A stretch of DNA of 64,000 bases, from assembly GCF_910596095.1 (NCBI RefSeq), contig NC_056540.1:18006501-18070500 (forward strand), given 5' to 3'. The position numbers and the translations under genes are program-made. The notes under the pieces were generated by a model, which was not told the DNA's origin, did not search any database, and worked only from the letters and a program-made list of their open reading frames with translations. Below, piece by piece: positions 40,792 to 54,700 of this stretch. Within the stretch, counting starts at the first letter, position 1. Every line of letters starts with the position of its first letter. The stretch is from Thunnus maccoyii (lineage: Eukaryota; Chordata; Actinopteri; Scombriformes; Scombridae).

Positions 40792-43581
40792 CATACACAT
40801 TCAACCATCCATCCTCATCTAATCCTCTGATTTTCCTCTCCTCTACAGTCTGAGCTGCCCTGTTTTCATTGTAGTTATGGGCTGTGACTCATCGTGCGTC
40901 TGAGCCAAGCTATTTGCACTGGTTCACACTGGCTGACACACCTAGGGCCAGGAAACACACCCATTCCCACATATCCTTGTATTCAACTATGGTGACCTGC
41001 CACAAAACAGTAACGGGCAGAGAGGATTCACTTTGTAAAAACAGGCTCTGAATGTGCAAAATAGTCATCTCCCTTATATTGACGTGATATCCCTATTGCG
41101 CAATCCACATTTCAGTTCTTTAAAAGCTCATTGTCCAACTCATTAGCTTATCGTTATCAGCTTATCTAGTTCTCTTCTAAATCCTGTGGATTGATTTAGC
41201 TTTAATAAGGGTTAATCAGTAGGTGATAAAAGCTTTTATCTGGACTCACCTCATTAATGTAAGAATAAGTTCTTGAGTAACAGTGAAAGTGCTTACACAT
41301 GGCCACTGAGCAGTAGGTAATGAGCATGTAACAGGGCAAGTGTTTACTGAGGGGTTGTTATGTGACCATAAACATCTAAAACCTGCAGAAAAGTTGTTGA
41401 GCAGCACACTGTTCAGACAGGCATCCTGCTGTTTACATATGCACACATCACAGGAGTCGTCTGTCCAGAAGTAGCAATTGCTCTGAACTGAAATTGTTCA
41501 TCAAAGGCAAAAAACAGCCACACCTCAGTAGCAAAAAGTCAAATATGCAAAGATCTGAGCAAACAGGTGCAGTGGCAAGACGCTTTGAGTGAGGAGGATA
41601 GAGATCCTTTTCTCTGGTGCAGCAACACAATTCTAGTCTTGTAGCTGTGTACACAGAAAATCAGCAAAGGGTTAACTGTGGTCAAATGACAAATGATCTC
41701 TGCAGTTGATAAAATGATGTGATATTTTGCTCATCTACTCATTCACAGAATAGTTATATAGCAATGTGTTTTATATGAGGAGCCTTTTTACTGTTCTTTA
41801 GTATTGTTTATTTAAAAGACTGTTGCAGTCCAAAGAGTGAAGCAATAACACCCTTTATACAGAGATCTTTAGGGTCCCTACTTATCTTACACATGCTTGG
41901 GATTACTGCTTCACTTTTATCTCAGCATGCACACAAATAGTGATTGTTAAAGAGCTGCACCCTGTTTTTCAGAAAAAAACCCCCCAAAACAAAGCAAGAG
42001 TTCTCTTTACTCATGGGGGTGTCATGTAGTAATATTAAAATATATTTGTGTGTGCATATGTGTGTGTATGTGTGCCACTCCCTGTTAACTCCTTACAAAG
42101 ACACGCAGCAACTTCCCCTGTGTTTGCTCTACTCCATGCATGTTGTTTGTTATTTCACCTCATTGAACACATGTGACATGTGGAAAAGGGGTGTTTCAAG
42201 GACGCTGATCATTGGTGTGTTAGGTGGAACAGCACACAGACACACAAGTACAGGCAGCATAGTCATGCACACACACACGTACGCTTCCATGCACATCCCA
42301 CATGACATCTTAAACTTGGATGCACTCACATATCTTAAATCATTCTTATTGTTTTAGTCGTTATACTCATGGCTATCAGACATTTTAACCTACAAACCTG
42401 TAAAATCTCATTTACTGACCCAGTATTACCCATAATCCCGGTCTGAATTTGTCTGAGACACCACCCAATATGACTGTCTCCTTGACTCATATCTGCTTCT
42501 CTCATTTCTTAACCACATTGTTGAAACAGATGCACAAATCAGCTGTAACGTCATTGTACAGTATAACTCTTGATGATCATTTGCAAAGTTTTGAATTGAG
42601 TCTACAAACAAGATTGAAATGTGAACAACAACAGTATTTTGAGAGGAAAATTGACACATCATTACTATACATGATGGCTGTAAAGCAGTATTAAGTGAAA
42701 TAACAGTCTGCTGTAAGAGGAACAGTACTTGCAACAATAAGAGTGATTTTTGAGTTTCGTTCTGAAATATTGCACCCTCCAGATGAAAAAAAAATCATGT
42801 GAAATGGCTATTTAAAAATGATTGCGGGGAAGAGAATATGATCTTCCTGCTGACAATTACTGAGATCACTATTTCTATCGCTATTTACTGCTTATGAAAT
42901 CATGGAGAAAGATGAAGAAGAAAGAAGTCTCAAAATATTGAAAACATTTCAAAATCCAAAACAGAAAAAAAGTTATTCAATATAAAACACACAATTTAGT
43001 AAGATCTGGTACAAGGTCATTGTTATACAAAAACTTTAGCGAAACCTATTTTGTAAATACACACTTTGCCTTTTTATGTAAGTAAAGGACTCACTCCTGA
43101 GTCATTTTGGTAATGATAACTTTGTGTCAGTTTGTGTGCAGTAATTTAAATGCTGTAATAATATGTTTATGTCATTGTCTATCATATGATACCCATTCTG
43201 TGGTGCGCTTGCATGTGTACTTCGTTCTTCCTCTGAAATGTGAAACAAAAACGAGGCAGATGGAAAAACAATTTGAAACTGTTTTATTTTGTTTAAATTG
43301 ATGATAAAATGACATACAAGTTCATATAAAAGATTCAGCAGATTTTGTTGATCCGTTGCAAGGCTGCTCTCATCACTGTGTGAGTAAGTTAAAGGCCACC
43401 CCTTTCATACGGGTGTTAGTTGGGTATACTGAGGTGCGTCACGTACCATGCTTTTTCCTAAAACTGGCACACTGAGTCAAACTGATGACTTTCAGGGTTT
43501 TTTTAATTACTATTATCAGTTAAGATGAAGCAATATGTTTTTTTGCTTGAATAAAAAATGAAATGACAAAAAAAATCCTTC

Positions 43582-43633
43582 CTGTCGAAGTGAGAAACTA
43601 CCAGTGACTACTGGTAGTTTCTCACTTCGACAG
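43582..43633. repeat. Perfect 24-bp inverted repeat with 4-base loop
   Basis: The left arm is 43582-43605 (begins CTGTCGAAGTGAG) and the right arm 43610-43633 (ends CTCACTTCGACAG). They are exact reverse complements over 24 bp around the loop GACT. It would extrude as a cruciform or form a perfect RNA hairpin. No coding sequence overlaps. It sits about 0.4 kb upstream of the putative first exon of ahnak. It could be the collapsed remnant of a foldback element, a microRNA-like hairpin or a fresh inverted duplication; sequence alone does not decide. Confidence 0.85.
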
Positions 43634-43959
43634 TATTTGACAAAAGTAGTGTCGAAAGCGCTCACTGTTGGTTAAATTTTGATAAACGTAAGAACTTATG
43701 AACATTTAGTGTAGGTATTTTATGGTGAATTGATGTTTCTTTGAACTTTTTTAAGCAGAAGTCACTTTTCCTGTTGCCTGTCATTGGAGCCTGCATATGA
43801 AGCAGTGGGTGGTCCCGTGGTTGTTGAGGGCCAGTCCCTCGCACCGGTCCCCTCCCCTCCATTCTCCTCCCTCTGCAAACCAGGAGCCCTACCCAGCTCC
43901 CTGTCCAAGCACTCTGCTCAGCCCAGAGGAGCAGCCACACAGAAAAAAAAGAAGTTAAA

Positions 43960-44177
43960 ATCAACTTAGAGCTGAGGAGGGAGGGAGAGAGGGGTGAGAA
44001 AACGCCCTGGAAACTCGGTTGATCGAGAAATAGGAAAAGAGTGACAGAATCCCTTCAGACTGCAAAGTTGAGACTGGAAGAAGTGCTTTTTCTTGGGCTG
44101 GGGAGAAGGGGAGAGGACACGTTTTCAAGGATGCTCAAGCTGGTGTGAGGCTTCTTGGGCGCAAAGACTGCGCACAG
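43960..44177 (+). promoter_or_regulatory. ahnak: Putative ahnak promoter edge and first non-coding exon
   Basis: A purine- and GC-rich interval, unlike its AT-rich surroundings, ends in CTGCGCACAG|GTAAAG, a good splice donor with the boundary at 44177/44178. It lies upstream of the ahnak coding exons on the same strand with no other gene between. The 5' limit given is arbitrary because no TATA box or initiator stands out. Assignment to ahnak is inferred from position and splice-site quality. Confidence 0.4.
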
Positions 44178-47100
44178 GTAAAGATGCACTTTTTTTCTTT
44201 TCCTAGATTGAAGTGAATGTTTTTTTAAACTGTGTTTCTGAACTTTGTTGCCAGCTGTGCTTTGCTTCAAATTTAATTGTGCTGCAAAATAGAAATGAAC
44301 TTATAATAACTTGGTGAAAGTTCAAACAATGAAGCTGCAAAAGTGATTAAGTTATCAGCCCAGCTGGCACTTGTAGTGAGTGTGTATCAGTGGTAAGATT
44401 ACAGTGACTTTATCTTACTTTATGACATGTCTCCTGTGGTATCCTATGGTTTTTTTGAAAGGGGAAGCTTTGCTGTGGCTTTGGATTGTATTAGGAGAAA
44501 AACTGTGTAATATTAGTTCACTTTTTTTTCTGTAAACGTGCAAAGTGGCAGTGATTTTGTGATTATCATCAAAAGTTTTAAATGATGATTTTAGATAGAG
44601 TATAGGTCATAGTGGGTGTGTACGCACAGCTACCACACAAATGCAGAGGCTTGACTGTAGTTGCGCACTTCAGTTTTCCTTTAACTGCAGCACAAAGGTA
44701 GTTATTCAAGGTGTATATGAAGGCTAAACCCATTCTTTTAATGAGAATATACTGCATCTTCATATGGTTTTAGACAGTCCCTTTAGAAATAAAGAGGTAA
44801 CACCCAAAATCAGTCTATTTGTAGAAATTTTATTATGGCGCAACTTGATTTTTTTTACACATGTAATCCCAAGTATTTGGGATATAAAACTCTTTTACAG
44901 CCCTGGATTATCTCAGACATTAGATGAAAGTTGAATGAAAGAAGCACTGGAAAGATATAATGTTATCTTGTTTGTTATCAGGTTTTTCCTTTATATATCC
45001 AAATAATTTTTTGGTGACTTGCAAGTTTAAAAAGTAAAGGTTCTTCCCTATAGCCTGCAGTGACAAGCTTGGGTGTGGACGCCTCTCCTTCACCTCGCTC
45101 CACACCCCTCCTTTTTTCTCCCTCTCTTCTTGCCTCGCTGTCTCCTCACTGAGGCACACCCTTTATGCCCCCCCCAAAAAAAGAGAGAGGAAAATCTCCA
45201 TACATGAGGCGTCTCAGTGGGGTTCGCTAAGTACATCCAGACTCCTTTATCATAACTTTTTCTCTGCTTATCCTCAGTTGTACTGTGCCATATAATTATA
45301 TATACTCATAGAGAGCAATGAAAATCTCATATTGCTGTCTTTTTAATGTAGTCTGGTTTTGATGAATGAGACTGACTTGTCTGAGGGTCCTTGGTATGAT
45401 ATGAGTCAGTGTTTGAACAAGGCATACCACCTCTCCAGCTATACACAAGCGTTACGCAAGAGAATGTTTAAAAACTATCACTGCTGCTTTGTACTGAGGC
45501 ATGTATGTTTTTTTATGACTGGCTTCTTAAAGTTTTGGGCATAGCGAGATTTCTCCTCTTTCTTTCTTTTACCTTGGCTCTCTTAACCTGGGCTTTCGGC
45601 CAGGGTGTACAGGGGAGGAGAGACGTGGGGAGAGGAGAAGGAGGGAACAAGACGGGGAAAGAGAGTCAGGGAGTGAGTTAGTGAGGGGGGATGGGCGGGG
45701 CGGGGGCGAGGAGGGGAGTAATGGAATGTAGTGGTTTGGAAAGACAAGCTAATTGAAACCAGGTTTGAGGCATACAGGGGGAGCTAAGACTTCGCACATT
45801 TGGAGAAAGAGAGAAATACATTTTATCTACCCAAAAGTTGAGGGATGTAACGTTTTCTGTTTGACTTAAGCACATATTTAAACATAAACGGCATCTTTCA
45901 AGGTGTGGTTCCAACTTGAATAATCACATAGTGATAAACTGTATTTGTTCAGATTGAGGAAATAGCAGATAATAATCAAGACCAGACATAATCCCTTGTT
46001 GAATCATGATTGAAAGTCAAATTTCAACTGTGTGTATGGTTGCCTAGCCTCCACAGCCCTCTCCTGCCACACCCAAAAGTCATTTCAGTGGAGTGTTCGA
46101 GGGAAAGCTGCTTTCTGCTTTGCTCTGCACAGTTGTTTCTACAATACGCAGTTAACTCATGTTGAGTGCACCACAACTGTAAATGTCTGGCATTGCTCAA
46201 ATTGCTCTTGTCAAGGTGATTGACTGTGACACAGACTGCTTGAAGAGCAATATGGTGACACAGGGCAAAAAGGTCCTTAGGTCGTAGGTTGTCATTTAAG
46301 CTATAGTATGTTAAGTGTTCTTAAATTTAAAAAAATCATGTTTTACCTGGTGATAATGTTGTGAAGTATTGTTTTCCATATGTTACTATAGGTGCAGAGT
46401 TTTGCTCCAAGTAGGGCAAGGGCTTATACAAACAGGTAATATATATGGAACATATATTTCAAGCGCTGACATTTTGAGAACTGGTTCTTGACTGCCTACA
46501 GCTAAAACACTTGTCGGTCTTGGCTTGAGGCGGATACTGTTTGTTTAAATACTGGAACTGTCCAGCAATGCAGCAGCACAGAGGCTACATTATGTTGTCA
46601 CCTGAAGCAACATAAGACTTGGAATTCTAAAAACCACGCTGTGAAATTTTGAAGCAGCTTTATTAATCAAATCTTGCTCAATCATTGTAGCTAATTTTTA
46701 CAGTACACAGTGCCACTCACGCTGATTTTGTTGCACTTGCCATCCATGTGACAAACAGCATCTTTACTAGCCTAAAGACGAAGGACATGCCTTATGACTG
46801 TTTGGAGTTTTAGCTCGTATATGTCAAGGTATTTATCACGGCACTCCACCAGAAGAATACATTATGTATTCTTTCCCTGTTGACTGGCAGGACAGATGAG
46901 ACAAGTGGTGTTACTCAGCTGTGCCAGTGTTAAACGGAAAGAAACTGGTCTCTAGCACACTTCCTCTGCCATTTCCTCATGGGTTTGTTGAGTGGGTGGT
47001 TGGAAGTAGGGACAGCGTGGGGGAGGCAAAGAGAGCGAGGTGGATATAGTGAATAAACTGAGAGAAGGGATGGTGATTACAACCAAACTATAGCTTATTT

Positions 47101-48556
47101 TTTCACACTTAGTATTCATTTAGAAGCTAAGTTAGACTCTTGGATGTCCTGAAGCTCCCATGGACTCACTAAAGTCCCACCCTAGAGATGGGTTAAATAA
47201 AACAATAGCAAATTTGAAGATACACAACTGTTCCAGTGAGGGAAATTTAGTTTTTTTCCAGCTGCAAGTAAACATCCAACTGTAGTGTGTGATTTTAGAA
47301 AGTCTTTCTAGGTAATCTACCCAGCAGCCACTCCCTTCTCATCCACCCAGTGCTGGTTTGGAATGTTTCAGCATGCCCTCAGTATGCTCTGTGCAGCGTC
47401 TATGATTAGCATTGCTTCCCTTGTTGTTGAGAAATAGTGATTTGAGAGGAACGATGAGACAGTCATCACCGGTCACACGTAATACCCCTGATAGTCACAC
47501 CCATGCATATGCTGTTTCAGATTGTTTATTATAACTTGCTTAGAATTTAATAAGGGTGCGAATAATTTTTTCCTGATAAAGCAAGATCATAGCCAGACAT
47601 CTTTGATATGAAACTGTCAAAAAAACAATAAAACTTATGTAACTTGCTGTACTGCACGCCCTACCTGTCCCCCACTACTGTCTGACCTAAACCCCAACCC
47701 CCACAAAAGCTGTTCAGTTTCTGTGAATAAGGAATGACATGCAGCATCTGTTACAAAAACTATTTGGAATGAGGTGTCCAAAATGTCAGAGCAGCAGGGC
47801 TTGGAATGTAAATTTAGAAATACATTCAGCTTTGTTTAGGTTTTCTTTATCTGGCAAGATACCCAAGGATGGCACTCCTCGCAATCCAACACTCTCTCTC
47901 TAAACAACTCTGCACTACTCTGGTGTGATCTACATACTAAGTATACATACAGAGTACATATCCCCATGCTGTGCTTATGCCTTAAGTTCTACAGCTATGG
48001 AAGTCTTATTTCTATATATACATTCTTCTGCTATGGTTGCCGTCTAGCCCTCCTCTTAACCTTCTTGTCTCCTGCTCCATGAATGGACTTGCATTTGTTC
48101 TTGTTCAAACAGCAGCTGTGGAAGACAGAAACAAATCCTGACTAAATTGCCAAACTAAATTGAGTTGAAGTTGGGCAGTTACATAGTGCGGCCTAGATAA
48201 AGTTGCTATGGTTGTCTGTAAACCTCACATGATGTGTTATATTTGTGGTATAACTGTTTAAACTTCACTATCCGTCTTTATCATTAGCTCTTTGTAGTGT
48301 AACTAGTTATGCCAGTTCAAACATTTGCATCTTTGGCTCGGTTGATCTGTACATCTCTTTGCAGAAGAATCGCAACTCTGCTTCTCTACATCCTATGTTT
48401 TTTACTTTATTATCTGCTCATTATTTTTGGTTCTGAAACTGCCCCAAAGTACCAGCCCAGGATCACTTCTCATTTCAGTCCTTTCAGAACTTACGTCATC
48501 ACCAAAATGTTTTGTTTCATTTTTGCAAAAATGCTGCTGTTTTTTTCTTTTTCTTG

Positions 48557-48790
48557 TATAGCCCAATATTACATACGTTGTCTCAGGGGGCTTTAGAGTG
48601 GGCTTTAGAGACCAACAATAGCAACTATTCCTGACACAGCAAAAGTTCTCTAGGAAGACAAGGAAAAACTCCCCTAAAACATTAGTGTATAAGGAAAAAA
48701 TGGAAGAAACCTCTGGAGAGGAAATTCAAAGAGCGAATCTTCCACCCTGGATGTCTAGGGGTGCAATAGAAAACAATGAGACATAATAGG
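48557..48790 (+). repeat. Teleost interspersed repeat copy
   Basis: It starts TATAGCCCAATATTACATAC and contains CTCAGGGGGCTTTAGAGTGG, AAGGAAAAACTCCCCTAAAA, AATGGAAGAAACCTCTGGAG and a GGGTGCAATAGA-like block. I recognise this block order from a repeat very common in spiny-rayed fish. It has no coding capacity. The class (LINE tail or SINE-like) is uncertain and the right boundary is approximate. Confidence 0.6.
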
Positions 48791-51206
48791 ATGAGTTATC
48801 TGTAACTTACTGCCTCATACTGTATATTAACTTTCTTTGACTGAACATGAGGCTTAAAATGAGATTTACATGGAAATCAAGGCATTGTGGAAGTTCACTT
48901 TTAATGCAACCTCTGCTCTTGTTTGTGATCTCGTAAAAACAAGAGAAGAAAATTTTAAGAGTATTCTTCAGTTTTTCCATTTTGTGTACGACTCCTGCCA
49001 AAGTCACAATGGTTTAATCAGCAGCAGGCCAAGTTGGCGTCAGTGGGCAGGCTTTGGTCTTGTGCAGGACTTGTGGTTTGGTTTAGGGCAATGTGGACTA
49101 TGGAGTGCAGAAAAGAACCATTTATTTTGACGCACATTCCTTTTATATGTGTCACACATGCATGTCCTATCTGCATTTTTTGAGGGAAGAGTGAACCTAA
49201 ACTGGGGCCTGCTGTGTCTCTCAGTATCCTTCCTTTTGTGTTTGTTGAACTTGTTGCCTCAAACTACAATGGAGTGAGAGGAACAGGGAGTCTACTCTGT
49301 TTTGACAACAAGACTGATTTGGTCACTGCTCCTCTCTCCCTCTTTCCTTATCTGCACTGAGGCCTTTTTATTTGCTCATAATCAAATCTTATCACTCGCC
49401 AGCACCACTGTGTCTTATTCCCACACTGCTGAGCTTTAATCATTGTCACACTGCTCCTGTTTTCCGTTTACCAAATTGATTGGATTGCACTCAACCTGAT
49501 GGATTGACTGAAGCCACTTTGATCAGTTTCCAGAGTGCTGTGACCCACTTAAGCACAAACTATAACAGTCAAACAGTCCAGGTATGTGCCCTCAAGGCAT
49601 GAAAGAAAAGATAAGGTCTGGAGCTGGGTGAAAACGGATGGCAGAGAGGTGTAAAGTGCTGTTTGGTGCATCAACCAGGTGCAGTTCCTGGGTGGAACTC
49701 AAATGATGATCATAATGATAGTGAAAAGGGGATCCCTTTAGCCGACCCAGTGTTTCTCCTCAGTTATCATTTGAGAGTGTGTGTCAGTGTGCCAGTAAAA
49801 TGTGCATATCTGACTGAGTGTGGTGTTCTTGTTTATTTGAGCAGAACCTGGAGGTTGGGGGTGTGGTGGACTGACTACAGGGGGGTTGGGCACTCAGGCT
49901 GGGTGCAGGGTGGGCGACATAGAATGAAGTTAGAGTCAGAGTCAGAGAGAAAAAGGACATTTCTTTGGAGTTAGTCACCGTGGGGAGAGGCTGGGCTCAC
50001 TTCCAGCTGGCCCAACGGCTCTTTGAAGGAATGTGTGTGACTGGAGGCCTGGGTGGGGCCGCGCACTGAGCTGTTCCCTATGCAAGTAGTGCACAGAGGC
50101 AAAGCGATGTGATCCACCTCGTGGCGTGGTGTTTCTACTCCTCAACACACCTTGTGTTTTTATTTGCTTTCCCCTCTGTTGGTAACCACACTTCACCTTA
50201 CTGTGCAAGCCTTGCTGTCTGTTTATGAGTGTGTGTGTGGTCTCACCAAACTATTAAGAACAGAAGGTGGAGCACCCTCTTCCTTATCTTTTGAGTTTGT
50301 GTACTCATATATGGGCATTGCAAAAAAAATACAATATTTCTTTTTTACAGTACATATCTGGGAGTCATAGCAAATCCCATTCATCAACAAATCTCACACA
50401 AACAAGTCATAAGCATTTACCCACATCAGTGATCGAGGCCACATTGCTACTTTTACCTTTGTCTTTAATTCAGCCCTTCACCTGAATTACCCCCAACATG
50501 GTGGTCTGATTAATAAGTCTGTGTAACAAGAGTATGGGCTAGAAAGTGTACACAGCTGCTGAACTGCAAGTCTCCCTACACAAACATAATGACAACCACA
50601 TATTGGCTGGCATTTACCTTGGCTATGTGCCATCTATTTTAGTAAAGCCCCCCCTTCAAAAAGACAGTCAACAACAATGAATGTCTTTGGCAAAACTTTA
50701 AAGAGTTTTACAAGTTTTGCACCAATGTCACTAGTGTTAAGGAGCATGTTTACTCACTTTCTCTCTATTGAATTTACTGTTTAGCATAGGTATTTGAAGC
50801 CTGACTGTTAAGAAATGTTTTCAGTCTCACAAACACAGTTATTTGGCATAATTTTCACTAAAGTAATGAGCAGTTTAGTTTATTGAACATGGGGGATTGG
50901 GTAGGGGGAGGTTAATGATGGGCTTTGAGAGGCTGTCTCTGAAGAATTTTTCTGAGGGACATGTTCCCGCCGGTATATGCCTGTCTGTACACATCAAGTC
51001 TGGTTATGTTTGTACTAGGACTAACAAAGAGAAGGCTTTGTTTCACAATATGCCAGTAGGTTGAAGCAATAATACTTGTAAGTCCAATAAGATTTTTGGC
51101 TAGCTGCAGCGGGTAAAAGTAAAATTTATTTTTGGCATGCAAAATAATACTTAGAATCCAATTTATAGCTATACCGACTTATATGTCTGCTGATTTCTGG
51201 ATCAGC

Positions 51207-51248
51207 CATCATTATTGGCAGTCCAGTCTTGGACTGCCAATGATGATG
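51207..51248. repeat. Near-perfect 19-bp inverted repeat
   Basis: The left arm CATCATTATTGGCAGTCCA and right arm TGGACTGCCAATGATGATG pair with a single mismatch around a 4-base spacer (GTCT). A third partial copy of the arm (GATGGCAGTCCAAGA) follows immediately at 51245, so the locus looks like a small local inverted-plus-direct duplication. Confidence 0.8.
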
Positions 51249-51708
51249 GCAGTCCAAGATTCCTCTACAACTGGATTTACTTCTTTTCAACTCTCAGTTT
51301 CAAATTCCATCAAACTGAACTGGATTCTTGAAAGGTAGCATGCTAGTGTGTCTGTCTATCTCCTCCTTTCACACCGAACAAGTATCTGGATTTATTGACT
51401 TAAAATGAGTGTTTTGTATCATTACCTGCCAGGATCAATATGCTACGATTGGTTAGGTAATTATTAAAGCCTCTGAAGGCTCTGGTTGGTCATGTAAGGT
51501 CTGAGCATGGTCATAACACTGCATGCCTTAATGCAACAATAACAAGAATGAGAGTAATATGTTTCATTATCTGTTAAACATGCAGCTGAAACATTATATA
51601 TTATTGCATTAGATGATTCATTAAATCTAACCCACTATTCTTGTAATTTAAGTCATTTTTAATCATATTAAGTAAATCCTAACCTTGTTTTTGTTTTTCT
51701 GTCATCAG

Positions 51709-51772
51709 AAGTCAAGAATCGAAAAACCGAAGCATCAGACTGAAGCCCTTGGCTTTGCTTGAGCAATCCGAG
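51709..51772 (+). other. ahnak: Putative second 5' UTR exon of ahnak
   Basis: A 64-nt segment is bounded by TTGTTTTTCTGTCATCAG at the 5' side (strong pyrimidine tract and AG) and GAG|GTAAGTGT at the 3' side (consensus donor). It contains no ATG, as expected for a leader exon spliced to the coding exon that starts with its ATG at the acceptor (58380). Assignment is inferred from splice signals and strand. Confidence 0.5.
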
Positions 51773-54700
51773 GTAAGTGTCCTTTCACAAAATGCATAAA
51801 AAGATTCACATAACACATGTGTTACTGGTCAAACAAGGGAAAGACAACGAAATTTCTTATCATCCATCACTCCACTCCAAGGCCATCTAGTCAGTGTCAC
51901 CTCAGAACAGCGTTTTATTATGTGGCCAGACACCAAACCTCTGTTGGAATGTTTGTTGCAAAGCCTCCTTTGAACCTGGAAGGTCATGCCACTGCAATTC
52001 TACTGTGAAAGGCCTGCCTTGTGGAAACCTGACACTTGGTTGCTTCTGCTCCCTGTGCCTTCTCTTTGCACGCCTCTTTCCTCCCCCAGCGACCACCTGT
52101 TCCGCTCGAACCCCTTTCCCCTTCTTATGAAACAACCCTGTCAAAAGCCCGCCAACCTCAAGCTGTTTTAACTGTTTGTAGCCGGCAGCTGTGGACGAGT
52201 TATTCATTTTGAGTGGAGGGAAAACTAGTAGACGAGGCGATCCCAAACCCAAACTGTATGCAGCCCCTGATGGCCAGTGACAGACCATAAGATAGACGTA
52301 CACCGAAATGCTCTGTGGTTGCACTCTAGCTAACAGAGGCTTTTGTCTGGCTGGTTGCCCCACACCCCCCTTGCTCAACACACATACCAGGCCATAATAA
52401 AACATGGTAGATAGACTAACTCGTCTGCCCCCCTTTACCCTCATTTTCTCTCTCTCTCTCCCTCAAAGCTTTTTGGAAAAATCTAATTTTGTGTGGTCTT
52501 CAAATATGCTTTTGATGACATCACTAATCAAATTTAAGAACATGTGACACCAGGAATGTCACTCTGAGGCATGTCAGATAGTGAAATGAAAGGGAAAGAA
52601 TAGAGGACTGCTTGATTGTCATGTTGCCTGATAGCTTTGAGTCACAGACTGCCTGCCTGTCTTATGATCCCAAGAACAGAGGCTTACTTATGAAGCATCT
52701 GTTTACAACACAATCCATATCTAATCATATGATTCTTTTGGATCATATTAATTGTTCAACTGATATCATTTTCAAGTTAAGGCATACTCTAAACTTACCC
52801 CAAAAAGGGAAATTCTGATAAAGATTGAGGAGGAAAATTGAAGTCTTCCTGTAAATATTCAGGATGTTCTATGCACAGTGTGGTGCTGAAAGCTTCTGAG
52901 GAGATTCTTTGGTGATAGCCCTGTATTTTCATTTCTACTTGGCTGTTTTCTTTCCCCCTCTGCACTGTTAACTCATAGGCTAACATTCCACAGAGCAGTT
53001 TCACAACCATTCCTTTCCCTTTCTCACTCACTTTCATTTTTTTTTTTTTTTACCATTTCCTCTTCTCTCCATCTCAACCACCCCCTCACCCCTACCTCCT
53101 CCCTCTTTCTAAGTTTCTTCCTTCCCTTCTCTATTGCTGTGAGCCTCAGCTCCTCCCTGCAGTTTGCTGCCAGAAATATGTCAAAGCTGTGAGAACAGGG
53201 ACGGCCCAAATAGTTCACTCTGGACCATGGAGAGCCTCAGAGCGAGGATGAAATGTGGGAGGAGGAAAAGAAGTTTAAATATGAAAAATAATTACATATG
53301 AAAATAGATGAATAGAAAGAGAAAGTAATAGAGCTGTGTCCAGAGGTTAGCCTTTTTGAATGAGGGATGGAGAAATGAATAAAAATATTGTTTTCGCTCT
53401 CTTGCTCTTGGGGAATTTTTGTGAACACATGAATGTTGCCTTCTCCCTCCCTTTGTGAGCCTTTTTTTTGTAAATACTTAATCCAGCAAATGATAATATC
53501 TGCCTTGTTTGAGAGTTAAAATGCTTCGTCTTCATTGTCCGCAAAGCAATGTCAACAAGCCCTAAGAAGCATGTGGAAGAAAAAAAAATACCTCAGTGAG
53601 GAAAACCAAGATCATGTGAAAAGTTTGTCAGCTATTTTTGTTTGCTTTCATTGACTGCATGAAGTGAAGAGGTTGATGTGTAAAATGAGCCGCATTGTGA
53701 CTCATGGGGAAAACACAAATTCCTTTGGTGCAGTCCAAATGCACTCAGTCTGGGATCAGAAGGGCCTGGTTAAGATACTATAACTGGCAGTGTCAGTTGA
53801 CCTGAGTAGAATTTGATCTACAGAAGTTAATTGGGTGAAGCTGGGTTCTTTGGCACTGCAAACTGCCTTGTTTGTCCCCTCTATACTCACACATTTCAGC
53901 TGTGTTTGATGCATATTTGGCAGATAATGTAAGGCTTGGGGTCTTAATAGATTCATGTTACAAGCCTCAGTCAAGTCACACTGACAGACACAAAGAGATA
54001 GAAAGAGATAGTAGGCGAGGAAGAGAGAGAGAGAGGGAAGAATATCAGGTTGTAGATGCCTGCGGGTAGTTGGCGTCATCTTTGGCACGAACACCATTCC
54101 TATCCCTGGTATTATCACTCTCAGTGGCCCTGGCCCTTGTTATTCAGTCCTGAGAGTTTGCAAACTGCTATTTTAGAGACAGGGGTTAATATTACCTCAA
54201 AGCATTGCATACATTTTCCAGTATTCCCAGTCATGCAAGACCAGTCTATTTATTGACTTGTGTTAATTGGTGTATTGCTTGTTATGTGCCCTTGGACTGG
54301 GTCCAGCAAACTAGGGAGAGAAGTATACAAGTCACTTGGTATTGTAAACTTTCTCACATGCCTTAACTTTCACAACTTTCAGCTCTGTTAATTTTAGTTT
54401 TATGATCTTTACCTGCACAGAAATCTTCATCTGTTCTGTTTTCGGTGTTTTTTCATTAATTTGGATATTGTACAACGTAACGGTTGATGTCCAGATTTTC
54501 AGACAGAGAGGAAAAATGAGATTTTGTTAAAAAGTGACAAACACACATTTCCCAAAAACATCTCTGGGTCTGTCTCTAATGTAAAGTCATTGTAGCATAT
54601 CCAACTATTGTTACTGTGCATGGCACAAAACTAGCAACATGGTGATATCTGATACACGACCTAAATAAAAAATTGTAACTATAGCCTACAATTTAAATGG

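Larger units (their letters stand above)
33200..43580. other. Intergenic stretch between eef1g and ahnak
   Basis: About 10 kb in which I find no exon encoding a recognisable protein on either strand and no structural RNA. It contains an ATA trinucleotide run (36983-37000), a GT-rich microsatellite (38246-38281), CA-rich tracts (40730-40790) and AT-rich single-copy-looking DNA. Distal regulatory elements of ahnak or eef1g may lie here, but nothing in the sequence identifies them. Confidence 0.5.
44178..51708 (+). other. ahnak: Putative first intron of ahnak
   Basis: This 7.5-kb stretch lies between the putative first exon donor and the exon at 51709. No protein-like exon was found on either strand. 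It contains purine-rich sequence (45600-45720), a teleost repeat copy near 48.6 kb and a 19-bp near-palindrome at 51.2 kb. Long 5' introns are typical of AHNAK genes. Confidence 0.4.

Noticed and set aside
51902-52444. A 180-codon minus-strand frame inside the putative ahnak intron.
   Set aside because: It starts at an arbitrary ATG, resembles nothing known and overlaps low-complexity C/T-rich sequence.
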